Shown piece after piece: positions 1-10,408 of a stretch of 64,000 bases of DNA. A model generated the notes under the pieces. That model had not been told where the DNA came from, searched no databases, and saw only the letters and a program-made list of their open reading frames with translations. The stretch's first letter is position 1. Every line of letters starts with the position of its first letter. The stretch is from Microbulbifer thermotolerans (GTDB lineage Bacteria > Pseudomonadota > Gammaproteobacteria > Pseudomonadales > Cellvibrionaceae). Made by a program: the position numbers and the translations under genes. The stretch lies in contig NZ_FOKT01000006.1 of assembly GCF_900112305.1 (NCBI RefSeq), positions 62,001 through 126,000 on the forward strand. The letters are read 5' to 3'.

Positions 1-525
1 TATTACCTCCGCGCACTCGAGGCCGCAGGCTGGCCGTCGCAGGCACTGGCGGGCGTGGATATTGCCAAGGCCGGCGTGCGTCTGGCAGCCAAGCGCATGC
101 CGGATGTTCAGTTTGTGGTGGCCAGCAGTGTGGAGCTACCTTTGGCGCAGGACAGTGTCGACCACTTGCTGCGAATCTTCGCTCCAGCTGCGGACAGTGA
201 AATGCGCCGGGTGCTGAATCCGGGCGGTTCACTGTTGGATGTATCTCCGGGGCCGGAGCACCTCTGGTCACTGAAGGCGGCCCTCTACGACGAGCCGCGC
301 CTCCATCCACCGCCCGGGCGGGTGGACGGATTTGTACCGGAAATGGAAGTCCGTTGCTGCTTTCCATTTCGGGTTCAGGGGCGTGAGGCGATCGCGGATT
401 TTCTGATGATGACTCCTTTCGCTTGGAAAGGCAGCCGGGATATGCGCCGCCAGCTGGAACAGCAAGACAGTCTGAATCTGGAAGCGGACTTTGTGGTGCG
501 CCGCCTGGTCGCTACGGAACCTTAG
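1..525 (+). CDS. rlmA: 23S rRNA (guanine-N1)-methyltransferase RlmA, C-terminal part (runs in from left edge)
   Basis: The frame is open from base 1 and ends at a TAG. The 174 visible residues match the C-terminal two thirds of RlmA (RrmA), which uses SAM to methylate G745 of 23S rRNA. Family landmarks seen are the GVDIAKAGVRLAAKR strand-helix of the SAM fold, VASSVELPL, a RIFAPAA motif near the RIYAP of E. coli RlmA, PGPEHLWSLKAALY, and the conserved MTPFAWK near the end. The N-terminal zinc-binding part and the glycine-rich SAM loop lie outside the window. An ATG at 55 is internal to the domain and is not a start. Assignment is by remembered family motifs. Confidence 0.85.
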   Translation, partial: YYLRALEAAGWPSQALAGVDIAKAGVRLAAKRMPDVQFVVASSVELPLAQDSVDHLLRIFAPAADSEMRRVLNPGGSLLDVSPGPEHLWSLKAALYDEPRLHPPPGRVDGFVPEMEVRCCFPFRVQGREAIADFLMMTPFAWKGSRDMRRQLEQQDSLNLEADFVVRRLVATEP

Positions 526-686
526 GTTGCGTCGCTTAATGGCGGCAAAGATACTTTGCGCCCAGATGAGAAGCGCATGTGGTGGGATGGATATGACGGG
601 CCCGTCGATAGGCTTCGGTATGCGGCGGATTAAATAAGACTATCCCGGCTACACGACGTCGGTATAACAATTTATCTGGGAACTTT

Positions 687-1142
687 ATGGCAACCCCGAG
701 AGATTACGGATTTATGCGCCGGGCCCTGGAGCTGGCGGAAATTGCCGGTGCGCGCGGTGAAGTGCCGGTTGGTGCGGTTTTGGTGTTCGAGGGAGAGGTT
801 ATCGGCGAGGGCAGCAACCGCCCGATTGGTAACTGTGATCCCAGTGCCCACGCGGAGGTCATCGCCCTGCGCCGCGGGGCTGAGCGGATGCGCAACTACA
901 GACTGCCGCAGACTACCCTCTATGTCACTATCGAGCCCTGCACCATGTGCTTCGGCGCCATGATACACGCGCGTGTCGGCAGGCTGGTGTACGGTGCCTC
1001 GGAGCCGCGTGCCGGCGCGGTGGAAAGTCGACTGCAGCTCGGCGCGTCGGATTTTTACAACCACAAAATTTCCGTGGAGGGCGGTGTATTGGCGGAGGAG
1101 GCCGCGGCTCTGGTGAGGGAGTTCTTCGCGGACAGGCGCTGA
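687..1142 (+). CDS. tadA: tRNA adenosine(34) deaminase TadA
   Basis: This 151-residue zinc deaminase converts A34 to inosine in the wobble position of tRNA-Arg(ACG). The catalytic HAEV motif (around residue 54) and the zinc-binding PCTMC motif (around residue 85) are both present and correctly spaced, and the length is normal for the family. The ATG is preceded by a weak purine stretch. The stop codon is followed after one base by the start of the next gene, so the two are probably co-transcribed. The CDA fold also occurs in guanine deaminases, but the residues around HAE and the C-terminal FYNHK element favour TadA. Confidence 0.93.
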   Translation: MATPRDYGFMRRALELAEIAGARGEVPVGAVLVFEGEVIGEGSNRPIGNCDPSAHAEVIALRRGAERMRNYRLPQTTLYVTIEPCTMCFGAMIHARVGRLVYGASEPRAGAVESRLQLGASDFYNHKISVEGGVLAEEAAALVREFFADRR

Positions 1143-1143
1143 G

Positions 1144-1566
1144 ATGCTGGTTGCTTATCTACTCAACAGTTTTCTTGTGGCGGCGACAGTGCTGATTCAC
1201 CACGAATCGCTCAACGGGCTGTTCCGGCTGGGGCAGAAGTTGTCGGTGCGGCGGAATTTGGCGGTGTTGATCGGTGTGTTCGGTGCTCTGTTCGCGCACG
1301 TTGCGGAAATCTGGCTGTTTGCCCTCGGTTACTACTATATGGTGCGGTCCGAGGATTTCGAAACCCTGGCCGGCAATTTTGATGGCAGTTTAATTGACTG
1401 TGTTTACTTTTCCTTTACCACATACACGTCTTTGGGGTTTGGCGATATCGAACCCATGGGCTATTTGCGCTTTACCGCTGGCCTGGAGGCGCTCGCAGGA
1501 TTGATGATGATTACCTGGAGCGCCTCTTTTATGTTTCTGAAAATGCAGAAATATTGGGAAGTTTAA
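1144..1566 (+). CDS. Two-TM potassium channel family protein (ion channel pore domain)
   Basis: A 140-residue integral membrane protein with hydrophobic segments at about 3-20, 38-62 and 112-133. A pore loop before the last helix reads TTYTSLGFGD, a variant of the K+ channel selectivity filter T-x-G-Y-G-D with Phe for Tyr. This matches small Ion_trans_2 channel proteins of Gammaproteobacteria. No cytoplasmic RCK/TrkA domain follows, so gating is unknown. Its start follows the tadA stop by one base, suggesting translational coupling. Ion selectivity is inferred from the filter only. Confidence 0.75.
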   Translation: MLVAYLLNSFLVAATVLIHHESLNGLFRLGQKLSVRRNLAVLIGVFGALFAHVAEIWLFALGYYYMVRSEDFETLAGNFDGSLIDCVYFSFTTYTSLGFGDIEPMGYLRFTAGLEALAGLMMITWSASFMFLKMQKYWEV

Positions 1567-1645
1567 ACTGAGCCCAAAGTCTATTTTATCGTCCGGACAC
1601 CCTTGAGCTGGAAATAGCGCTTGCGAGAATGCACTGAAGTTTCCG

Positions 1646-2692
1646 TTAAAACTTGAGCCGCGGGGTGCGTCCCGGACGTTTTGTGGGGTTCTGAGCCGGG
1701 TAAAATGCACGCGCGTTCCGCCGCAGATAGTAATGGCGCTCCAGGCTGCGCCAGAGTTTACCCAGCGGGTGCAGCCAATAGAGCCAGGTTGCGACTTTGT
1801 CCCGTCCCGCGTTGGACTTCACGATACTGGATTCGTGTTCCGTTTCCCACAGCAGGTGCGGCTCCACGCCGTAGAGTTGCAAATCGAACTGCCAGAAGTG
1901 GTCAAACAGCTTGTCGATGGGTTCGAAGATGCGGCTGCCGTGTGCCAGCACCTTTTTCATGCCCGCGCGGTTGATCAGATACCCCTGCGCTCCACACCAG
2001 CCGCGCTCTGGCCGCACCAGTGTGTGACTGCCATCGGCGAGCGGCTGTATTTCCTTGCGCTTGCGCACCTTGAGGCCCATCAGGCGCACCATTTCCACAT
2101 TTGCGGGCAGGCGCTCCAGCTCCGCCAATACCTTGCCGAAGCTCGGTTCCAGGCGTACGTCGTCTTCGAGAATACAGACCCGTTCGAGACCGGACTCATA
2201 GGCGCGGCGTATGGCGCGCAGGTGCGCCAGATAGCATCCGACTTCGGAACTTTTCAACTCGCATAAATGGCGCCAGCGAGTGGTGCCTTGGGAGAGGCGT
2301 TCGCCACGCTCAAATTCAGGCATACCACTGCGGCCATCGACGCCGGGGATGGCAGTCGTTGGCAGGCGCTGTGCTCGCAGTGATTCCAGTAGCGATTTTA
2401 CCCGCTCCCCATCCGGGTCCAAGGTGATCACCCAGCAGGGTGCTTTGGTGATGTGCGAAGTTTGTGGGCGTTGCCGTGTAGGGCGCTCGCGCTTATGCGG
2501 TTTCTGTGGCCGCGGCTGGTAGGCGGGCGCCGGCTGTGTCGCCACTCGCTGCAACTGAGCGGAGGCGCCATTGGCTACAGCCACCCCCGTGTTGCCGGCC
2601 AGTTGTTTCAGAAGCTGGCCGACCATGTCCACAGGGATATTAGCGAAGCGTTTGAGTGCCGCGGTGAAGCGGCGATGATTTTGCTGTTTCAT
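1646..2692 (-). CDS. Glycosyltransferase family 25 (LPS/polysaccharide-type) protein
   Basis: This 348-residue protein carries a GT25 domain from about residue 90. Features are CWVITLDPDGERV at the start of the domain, VGCYLAHLRAIRRAYESG, and the acidic ILEDDVRLEP typical of this family of galactosyl/glucosyl transferases acting on surface polysaccharide. The first ~90 residues are proline- and arginine-rich low-complexity sequence and are not part of the usual fold. The ATG at 2692 is preferred over an upstream GTG because a GGGAGG ribosome-binding site lies just before it. The acceptor is unknown. It stands alone, convergent with the channel gene. Confidence 0.8.
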   Translation of the reverse strand: MKQQNHRRFTAALKRFANIPVDMVGQLLKQLAGNTGVAVANGASAQLQRVATQPAPAYQPRPQKPHKRERPTRQRPQTSHITKAPCWVITLDPDGERVKSLLESLRAQRLPTTAIPGVDGRSGMPEFERGERLSQGTTRWRHLCELKSSEVGCYLAHLRAIRRAYESGLERVCILEDDVRLEPSFGKVLAELERLPANVEMVRLMGLKVRKRKEIQPLADGSHTLVRPERGWCGAQGYLINRAGMKKVLAHGSRIFEPIDKLFDHFWQFDLQLYGVEPHLLWETEHESSIVKSNAGRDKVATWLYWLHPLGKLWRSLERHYYLRRNARAFYPAQNPTKRPGRTPRLKF

Positions 2693-3164
2693 CCGCGCCT
2701 CCCACTTACACACTTCAGAGCTGGTGTGAGAGAGGAGAGGAGTCTGTTGAGCATGCGATCACCTTATCTGCAACGCGGTCGCCAGCGGGCGACCAATCCA
2801 GCGGTTGCTACTGCGGTCCGTGATCGAGCAAGGTTCGGCGCCTGGGCCGACCATCCCTGTGTCCGAATCTGGATTTTTTGGTTGATTCGTCTGTTGACTT
2901 TCAGAAGGTGGCCGGACACCGCTCGGCGCCGACGGGATGGAGACGAGAACCGCCCCCAGGATAGCTACCAACCCCCCAATACCTACCTTCTTGTTATCTT
3001 TCTTTGGTTTGTTTGCGGAGTCTAACCTTAACGCGGACGCTCGTACTGTTGAACGTCTGATTTTGGGATCTATCTCACATAGTTTGTCAGGTGCGGAAGA
3101 GGAGAAGCGGCTTGCGAATTAATCATAAGGTCAGGTGCTAGCCAAATTACATAGGGTTGTACAA
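2693..3164. other. Intergenic stretch, no gene recognised
   Basis: This 470-bp stretch lies upstream of the glycosyltransferase gene and downstream of the acyltransferase gene. Both strands carry only short frames without recognisable protein features. No repeat, tRNA or clear terminator was seen. It presumably contains the glycosyltransferase promoter, but no convincing -35/-10 pair could be chosen. Confidence 0.5.
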
Positions 3165-4253
3165 TTAAGCAAAGTTTAGCTGTGACTTTGCCGATTGTGT
3201 TAAAGCTCTGCCGATGGCGATGGACGGCCTTTCTATCACTTGATAGATAAGATGGGAAATGGCGATAGCGAACAGCGTAGTGATAAAAATATAGAAGCCA
3301 AGTGATAGGTTGGCGAGCGGTAGACCCCATTGCTGTTGAATTGACCAGTCGAGCACTTTAATGGCAATCGGATGGAATAGGTAAACAGAGTAACTGATAA
3401 GCCCCAAATACAGAAACTGCCGGGGAGGGGTTTTGCGCATCAGCAGTCCTCCCAAAAAAACTACAAGTGCAATTAGGTGAGAGAGCCCGAACCGTGCGGG
3501 GTTATTGACCAGATTGTGGCCCAGTAGGCCAAGAGTCAGTACTGCCAGGGGTAAAGAAAAAACAGTAAAAACACCCAGAATAGTGTAGTGGTAATCAGAT
3601 CGGTTAATGTAAGTGTGACGGATCAGTGCGCCACAAAACATAACTGCCAAGCAAAACGGGGTGTAAGTGATGGGGGAGGGTAGGTTGGTAAGTTGAGGCA
3701 TAAATTTACCGGCTAATTGCCAAACAACGAATATGAATAGATTGCTCAAGCAGGCTAGAAGCAGAGCTGCGGGCCGGTTGAGTAATTTCATCGCAAATAA
3801 GAGGGCAACCAGGCAGTAAAAGATTAGTTCGATTGTGAGAGTCCAGTATAGTCCCTGAATATTCTCATAACCAAACAATCCTTGTAGCATTGTGATGTTA
3901 GCTACAATAGTGCCTGTTGAAAGGTGGCTGTTGTCTACGAAAACAGTAAAGACTATCGCGGCGAGTAGTGATATCCAGTAAGGGGGGTAGAGCCGGAAGA
4001 ATCGTCTTATAGCGAATCTCTTCAGAGAAGACTCTGTTTCGGAGAGACTATAGGGGATCACGAACCCCGAAATCAGGAAAAAGCAAATAACTCCGATTCG
4101 GCCGAAGTCAACCGTCGAGGCTATATCAGCCAGCGCTGTTCCATGTTGAGCTATTCTAGGGTTTCTAACAAAGAGCTCGCTGCTGTGTTGCCACACTACT
4201 AGTAAGGCAGCAATTCCACGTAGGGCATCTAGGTTGAAAAAACGGCTATTCAT
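3165..4253 (-). CDS. Acyltransferase family 3 (OafA/YrhL-type) membrane O-acyltransferase
   Basis: This 362-residue protein has about ten hydrophobic helices and the family signature [19 protein letters not shown] at its N-terminus, which includes the R-x(n)-H pair proposed to be catalytic. Such enzymes move acetyl or other acyl groups across the membrane onto surface polysaccharides or antibiotics. There is no C-terminal SGNH hydrolase domain. The gene is visibly more AT-rich than its neighbours and lies next to a tRNA-Leu gene, so it may have been acquired. Its substrate cannot be inferred from context. Confidence 0.88.
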   Translation of the reverse strand: MNSRFFNLDALRGIAALLVVWQHSSELFVRNPRIAQHGTALADIASTVDFGRIGVICFFLISGFVIPYSLSETESSLKRFAIRRFFRLYPPYWISLLAAIVFTVFVDNSHLSTGTIVANITMLQGLFGYENIQGLYWTLTIELIFYCLVALLFAMKLLNRPAALLLACLSNLFIFVVWQLAGKFMPQLTNLPSPITYTPFCLAVMFCGALIRHTYINRSDYHYTILGVFTVFSLPLAVLTLGLLGHNLVNNPARFGLSHLIALVVFLGGLLMRKTPPRQFLYLGLISYSVYLFHPIAIKVLDWSIQQQWGLPLANLSLGFYIFITTLFAIAISHLIYQVIERPSIAIGRALTQSAKSQLNFA

Positions 4254-4322
4254 TGTCGTTTATTCGCGTTATTCAGCTCGTATCGAGTCGAATGGTCGTC
4301 CATGGCGCTTAACCAAGATACG

Positions 4323-4346
4323 AAAAAGCCCGCACTAAGCGGGCTT
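4323..4346 (-). terminator. Rho-independent terminator of tRNA-Leu
   Basis: On the minus strand, AGCCCGC-TTAGT-GCGGGCT forms a 7-bp GC-rich hairpin followed by TTTTT, just downstream of the tRNA CCA end. Confidence 0.85.
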
Positions 4347-4353
4347 TCAAACT

Positions 4354-4440
4354 TGGTACCAGAGGCCGGACTCGAACCGGCACGGGTTTTACCCCAACGG
4401 ATTTTGAATCCGTCGTGTCTACCAATTTCACCACTCTGGC
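4354..4440 (-). tRNA. tRNA-Leu (anticodon CAA)
   Basis: An 87-nt cloverleaf on the minus strand. The acceptor stem starts GCCAGAG and pairs with CTCTGGT before ACCA. The D-arm contains TGGTAGACAC. The anticodon stem ACGGA/TCCGT encloses the loop TTCAAAA with anticodon CAA (reads UUG). A long variable arm typical of class II tRNAs follows, then the T-arm GGTTCGAGTCC. CCA is encoded. A terminator hairpin follows. An AT-rich acyltransferase gene lies just downstream. Confidence 0.95.
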
Positions 4441-4595
4441 ACTGGCTCGGGGCCCGAGAATGCACACCGGAACCGCGAGAGGGGCCGATTATAGCGATGC
4501 GAGGCTCGCGGTCAACAGGATTTGGCGCGAAGAGCGGTTTCCGTTACTCTTCGCGCCCCTTGGTTCTCCAAACTGCTGATTGCCGGACTGATTCC

Positions 4596-5636
4596 ATGCG
4601 CCGCCAGGATTTCCACTTCGAACTTCCCGATGAACTGATCGCCCGCGCGCCGGCAGCAGAGCGCCGGGGCAGCCGCCTGCTGTGCCTGGATGGCCCCAGC
4701 GGCGCTGTCCAGCACCGGCACTTTGCGGATCTGGCCGATCTGGTGGATACCGGTGACCTGCTGGTGTTCAACGATACCCGGGTTATTCCGGCGCGCCTGT
4801 TCGGGCGCAAGGCCACCGGTGGCCGCTTGGAGATACTGATAGAGCGGGTGCAGGGCGAGCGCGATGCCTTGGCTCATATTCGCTCCAGCAAGTCTCCCAA
4901 ACCCGGCAGCGAAATATTACTGCAAGACGGTACCGAGCTGCGGATGGTTTCGCGCCGCGGTGCGCTGTTTGAACTTGAGTTTCCCGCAGAAGGCGTGCTG
5001 CCGGTGCTGGAGCGGCTGGGGCATATGCCGTTGCCGCCGTACATCGACCGGCCCGATGAGGACGCGGATCGGGAGCGCTACCAGACGGTATACAGCCGGG
5101 AAGCCGGCGCAGTGGCGGCGCCGACGGCGGGATTGCATTTTGACGAAGCTATGCTGGAGACCCTGCGCCACAAAGGTGTGGAGACTGCGTTCGTGACTCT
5201 GCATGTGGGCGCCGGCACTTTCCAGCCGGTGCGCGTGGACAACATATTCGAGCACGAGATGCACAGTGAGGTGATGAATGTGCCTGAATCCGTCTGCCGC
5301 GCGGTGGCGGATTGCCGTGCCCGTGGCGGTAGAGTGATCGCAGTGGGGACCACCAGCGTGCGGGCCCTGGAGAGTGCGGCGGCCGGAGGTGAGCTGAAAC
5401 CTGTCGTGGGGGAAACGGATATCTTTATCTACCCCGGCTATCAGTTTCGCGTCGTGGATCGCCTGATTACCAATTTCCACCTGCCGGAATCCACACTGCT
5501 AATGCTGGTCAGTGCATTTGCCGGTTATGATCAGACAATGAATGCCTATCGGGAGGCGGTGCAGAAGCGCTACCGTTTCTTTAGTTACGGGGATGCGATG
5601 CTGATCGATCGCAACCCCCATGTGAGCGGCTGGTGA
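4596..5636 (+). CDS. queA: S-adenosylmethionine:tRNA ribosyltransferase-isomerase QueA
   Basis: QueA transfers and isomerises the ribose of SAM onto preQ1-modified tRNA to make epoxyqueuosine. The 346-residue protein starts [16 protein letters not shown]. It shows family blocks [32 protein letters not shown] and [19 protein letters not shown], and ends with a GDAMLI element. Upstream in-frame codons run through the tRNA region and are not coding; the ATG at 4596 fits the known N-terminus. It lies just before tgt, which makes the preceding step in queuosine synthesis. Confidence 0.95.
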   Translation: MRRQDFHFELPDELIARAPAAERRGSRLLCLDGPSGAVQHRHFADLADLVDTGDLLVFNDTRVIPARLFGRKATGGRLEILIERVQGERDALAHIRSSKSPKPGSEILLQDGTELRMVSRRGALFELEFPAEGVLPVLERLGHMPLPPYIDRPDEDADRERYQTVYSREAGAVAAPTAGLHFDEAMLETLRHKGVETAFVTLHVGAGTFQPVRVDNIFEHEMHSEVMNVPESVCRAVADCRARGGRVIAVGTTSVRALESAAAGGELKPVVGETDIFIYPGYQFRVVDRLITNFHLPESTLLMLVSAFAGYDQTMNAYREAVQKRYRFFSYGDAMLIDRNPHVSGW

Positions 5637-5679
5637 GTCTTCACATCTCTCAGTCCGCAGCCAAAATTCAGGTCCGTAG

Positions 5680-6882
<1,203 letters not shown>

Positions 6883-6907
6883 TTGCGGGCGCCAGTCCGG
6901 GGCTGAT

Positions 6908-6935
6908 TTGTACCCTAATACTATCCCCGTATAAT
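6908..6935 (+). promoter_or_regulatory. Candidate sigma-70 promoter for secDF
   Basis: TTGTAC (6908-6913) and TATAAT (6930-6935) are separated by 16 bp, in the tgt-secD gap where yajC normally lies. The -10 is a perfect match. Confidence 0.55.
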
Positions 6936-7048
6936 CGGCCTCCATTTGGGGAAAAGGCGCCTTGCAATCCGGCACGGGAGCCCGCATATCCCCCGACATT
7001 GCCAAAGTTTACCGGCCGTAACGGCCCCACTAGAACAATGAGAGCAGC

Positions 7049-8917
7049 ATGAATCGCTATCCCCTCTGGAAGTATCTCCTGATTCTCGCGGTTGCGGCCC
7101 TCGGCTTTTTGTATGCCGCGCCCAACCTCTACGCACCGGATCCCGCCGTGCAGATTTCCGGCCAGTCCAGCGCTATGACCGTGGGGCAGGGTGTGCTCGA
7201 GCGGGCACAGAAGGCACTGGATGACGCTGGTATCGCCTATTTTGGCGGCGAAGTGCAAGACAAGGCGGTTTTGCTGCGCCTCAAGTCAATCGAAGAGCAG
7301 TTGCCAGCCAAACGAGCCATACAAGAGGCTCTGGGGCACAGTGAATATGTAGTGGCGCTGAACCTGGCCTCCACTACCCCGGATTGGCTCGCCAATATGG
7401 GGGCCAGTCCGATGAAGCTGGGCCTGGACCTGGCCGGTGGGGTGCACTTCCTAATGGAAGTGGACACCAACACCATCGTCAAGACCAATATGGAAGGTTA
7501 CGCGCAGGATGTGAAAGCCAAGCTGCGTGCGGCCAAAGCCCGCTACCGCAGCGTGGAGTTGGTGGATGAGCGGGAAATCGTTGCCCGTTTCCGCAGCGAG
7601 GAGTTACGTGATCTGGCGGTCTCCACCATGCGTAAGGAGTTCCCGCAACTGCAGCTGACCGAATCCGGCAGCGGCGACAATCTGATCGTGCGTGCGACAT
7701 TGTCTGACCAGGAAGTTAAGCAGTTGGAGGATTACGCGGTAACTCAGAACCTCACTACCCTGCGCAACCGCGTCAATGAGCTGGGCGTGGCGGAGCCAAT
7801 CGTGCAGCGCCAAGGGCGCAACCGCATCGTGGTGGAGCTGCCCGGTGTTCAGGATACCGCCGAAGCCAAGCGCATTATCGGCAAGACCGCCAACCTGGAG
7901 TTCCGCATGGAGGCGCGTCCGGACACGCTGGTCACCAACAAGGAATATTTCGAATACCGGGATGAAAGACAGCGCCAGATGTACGGTGGTGCATGGCTGG
8001 AGCGCAAGGTGATTATCAAAGGGGACCGGGTAACCGATGCCCGCGTCGGCTACGACGAGAGCGGCTTCCCGCAGGTAAACATCACCCTGGATTCCCGCGG
8101 TGGCGAATTAATGCATCGCGCCACTTGGAAAAACGTCGGCCGTCGCATGGGCACTCTGTTTATCGAAAGCCGTTTCGTGCCACAGGCCCGCACGGATGAG
8201 CAGGGCAATGAAGTCATTGTGCAGCAGCGCACCGACGACAAGAAAATCATCAGCCTGGCCACGGTACAAAGTGCTTTGGGGCGTCAGTTCCGCATTACCG
8301 GCCTGGACAGTCCTGCGGAAGCGCAGGAGTTGGCGTTGCTGTTGCGAGCGGGAGCCCTGGCGGCGCCCATGTATTTTGTTGAGGAGCGCGTTATAGGTCC
8401 GTCTCTGGGTGCGGACAATATCGAAGTGGGTGTGACTTCGGTGCAGATCGGCCTGCTGGCGGTGGTGATCTGCATGCTGCTTTTCTATCGGGTGTTCGGC
8501 CTCGCTGCCAACCTCGCCCTGCTGGTGAACATGATATTGCTGGTAGCCGTGATGTCGATTATCGGGGCAACACTCACTCTGCCCGGTATTGCCGGTATCG
8601 TGCTGACGGTGGGTATGGCGGTAGACGCCAATGTGCTTATCTTTTCGCGAATACGGGAGGAACTCAGGAATGGCATGTCGCCACAAATGGCGATCAGTGC
8701 CGGCTTCGATAACGCCTACAGCACCATTGTCGATGCCAATATCACCACGCTGATTGTGGCGGTGATCCTGTACGCGATTGGTTCCGGCCCAGTGCAGGGT
8801 TTCGCGGTAACCCTGTCCATCGGCATTTTGACCTCCATGTTTAGCGCAATCATGGGGACCCGTGCGTTGATCAATCTTTTCTACGGCGGCCGCCGTGTGC
8901 AAAAACTCTGGATCTGA
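7049..8917 (+). CDS. secD: Protein translocase subunit SecD
   Basis: SecD is the larger half of the proton-driven SecDF pair that helps pull preproteins through SecYEG on the periplasmic side. This copy is 622 residues. It has an N-terminal membrane helix, the first periplasmic motif SPMKLGLDLAGGVHFLMEVD around residue 120, and a large periplasmic domain. A C-terminal block of helices has VGMAVDANVLIFSRIREE (motif D6, including the conserved Asp). The ATG follows a GAGAGCAGC purine stretch. It precedes secF by 10 bp. A promoter lies upstream, consistent with separate expression from tgt. Confidence 0.95.
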   Translation: MNRYPLWKYLLILAVAALGFLYAAPNLYAPDPAVQISGQSSAMTVGQGVLERAQKALDDAGIAYFGGEVQDKAVLLRLKSIEEQLPAKRAIQEALGHSEYVVALNLASTTPDWLANMGASPMKLGLDLAGGVHFLMEVDTNTIVKTNMEGYAQDVKAKLRAAKARYRSVELVDEREIVARFRSEELRDLAVSTMRKEFPQLQLTESGSGDNLIVRATLSDQEVKQLEDYAVTQNLTTLRNRVNELGVAEPIVQRQGRNRIVVELPGVQDTAEAKRIIGKTANLEFRMEARPDTLVTNKEYFEYRDERQRQMYGGAWLERKVIIKGDRVTDARVGYDESGFPQVNITLDSRGGELMHRATWKNVGRRMGTLFIESRFVPQARTDEQGNEVIVQQRTDDKKIISLATVQSALGRQFRITGLDSPAEAQELALLLRAGALAAPMYFVEERVIGPSLGADNIEVGVTSVQIGLLAVVICMLLFYRVFGLAANLALLVNMILLVAVMSIIGATLTLPGIAGIVLTVGMAVDANVLIFSRIREELRNGMSPQMAISAGFDNAYSTIVDANITTLIVAVILYAIGSGPVQGFAVTLSIGILTSMFSAIMGTRALINLFYGGRRVQKLWI

Positions 8918-8927
8918 GGAGTCGGCG

Positions 8928-9929
8928 ATGAGCGAGACCAAAGTAGAGAACGGAAAAATTACCGAATATATGGGCAAGCGCGTGTTTGATTTTATGCGCT
9001 GGCGTAAATTGGCCGCGGCGCTATCCATCGCCATGGTGGTCGCGTCTATTACTGCCCTTGCAATGAACGGCCTACAGTTCGGCTTGGATTTTACCGGCGG
9101 TACGCAAATTGAGGTGGCTTACGAGCAGGCGCCCAATGTAGAGTCGGTCCGCGATCAGTTGGATTTGGCCGGTTTCGAAGGTGCTTCGGCGGTGCGATTT
9201 GGCTCCGATAACGAAATCCTGATCAAGCTGCCGCCGGAAGTGGCCGAGGCGCAGACTCAGATCAGCGCCCGCGATGAAAAGGCGTCACAAACCATCGGAG
9301 ACAAGGTGGTGGAGGTGTTGCGTCAAAACAGCGATGGCGCTGTGGAGTTGCGCCGCGTGGAAATGGTGGGACCGCAGGTCGGCGAGGAGTTGCGGGACGA
9401 CGGCGGGTTGGGCATGTTGTTCGCACTGGCCGTGGTGATGGCCTATGTGGCGCTGCGCTTTCAATATAAATTTTCCTTTGGTGCCGTGACGGCCCTGGCC
9501 CACGATGTGATCATCGTATTGGGTTTTTTCGCCCTCTTTAAGCTGGATTTTGACCTGACGGTTCTCGCAGCGGTGTTGGCGGTGATTGGTTACTCCCTTA
9601 ACGACACCATTGTTGTCGCAGACCGCATTCGCGAAAATTTCCGCAAAGTGCGCAAGGCGAGTACCGAGGAGATAATTAATATTTCCATCAGTCAGACGCT
9701 GGGCCGTACCTTTATGACCTCATTCACCACTCTGTTGGTGCTTTGGGCATTGCAATTCTTCGGCGGCGAGCTGATTCACAACTTTTCCCTGGCGCTGATT
9801 GTCGGTGTGGTGGTGGGTACTTACTCATCCATATACGTGGCAGCCAACGTGCTGATGTTCCTGAAGATTACCAAGGAAGACATGATGCCGCCGGTCAAGG
9901 AAGGGGCGGAATTGGAAGAAATGCCTTAA
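8928..9929 (+). CDS. secF: Protein translocase subunit SecF
   Basis: This 333-residue partner of SecD shows the N-terminal FGLDFTGGTQIEV motif around residue 50 and GYSLNDTIVVADRIREN in the fifth-helix region, both diagnostic of SecF. It has six hydrophobic segments. The ATG at 8928 is taken because GAGGAG lies just upstream; the open frame extends 11 codons further, into secD, without a good start. Genes after it are on the other strand, so secDF probably ends the transcription unit. Confidence 0.95.
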   Translation: MSETKVENGKITEYMGKRVFDFMRWRKLAAALSIAMVVASITALAMNGLQFGLDFTGGTQIEVAYEQAPNVESVRDQLDLAGFEGASAVRFGSDNEILIKLPPEVAEAQTQISARDEKASQTIGDKVVEVLRQNSDGAVELRRVEMVGPQVGEELRDDGGLGMLFALAVVMAYVALRFQYKFSFGAVTALAHDVIIVLGFFALFKLDFDLTVLAAVLAVIGYSLNDTIVVADRIRENFRKVRKASTEEIINISISQTLGRTFMTSFTTLLVLWALQFFGGELIHNFSLALIVGVVVGTYSSIYVAANVLMFLKITKEDMMPPVKEGAELEEMP

Positions 9930-9937
9930 GAAGCGCG

Positions 9938-9959
9938 TTGCCCCGGTTAAGCCGGGGCT
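9938..9959 (+). terminator. Possible hairpin terminator after secF
   Basis: GCCCCGG-TTAA-CCGGGGC-like inverted repeat eight bases after the secF stop. No T-run follows, so termination may be weak or the hairpin may protect the RNA end. Confidence 0.45.
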
Positions 9960-10020
9960 AACCAAAACAAGGTGGTACAGCGACTGTGCCGCTGGCCGCG
10001 GAGAAAGATAAAGGAAGTAA

Positions 10021-10248
10021 TCAGCTGCGGGGTTTTTTGCCCAGGGTGATGTGTCTGGGGCCTGAGGTGTTGGTCTGCCCGCTGACCCCTTTGGGGACCT
10101 GCTGGATCTTACCGCCAGCGGCGAGAAATGCCTGAACCTGTTCCTCGATACTTTCGCGGGTTTCGACGGCGGCGGGCTGTTTGCGCTTGGCGGAGGTGGA
10201 AGCTTTTTTGGCCACGGTAATTTCCGGTTTTGAGCGTGAACCACGCAT
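10021..10248 (-). CDS. Small basic protein of unknown function, SutA-like C-terminus
   Basis: A 75-residue protein with a lysine/arginine-rich N-terminus (KASTSAKRKQ) and a C-terminal half reading IEEQVQAFLAAGGKIQQVPKG. That half recalls the helix-plus-GGKVQEV segment of Pseudomonas SutA-type regulators and of small conserved gammaproteobacterial proteins. The ATG at 10248 is chosen; a GTG at 10215 would give a shorter protein starting MAKKAST. The open frame upstream is low-quality. It converges on secF. Function is not established from sequence. Confidence 0.6.
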   Translation of the reverse strand: MRGSRSKPEITVAKKASTSAKRKQPAAVETRESIEEQVQAFLAAGGKIQQVPKGVSGQTNTSGPRHITLGKKPRS

Positions 10249-10408
10249 TATACATAAAACTGGATGAAATTTCACCCAATCGATTAAGTGGTATTCATAC
10301 CGCCGTTCCATGAATGATTTTTGGCCTGGATCCATGGAGGCCGGATTCGATAATGCCCGGCGTTTACCGGGCATATTTCCCGTATGTCTCTGTGAGTCCG
10401 GTGTTCTA

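Noticed and set aside
8108-9034. 308-codon minus-strand frame across secD/secF
   Set aside because: Antisense to two well-supported genes, His/Gln-rich nonsense composition.
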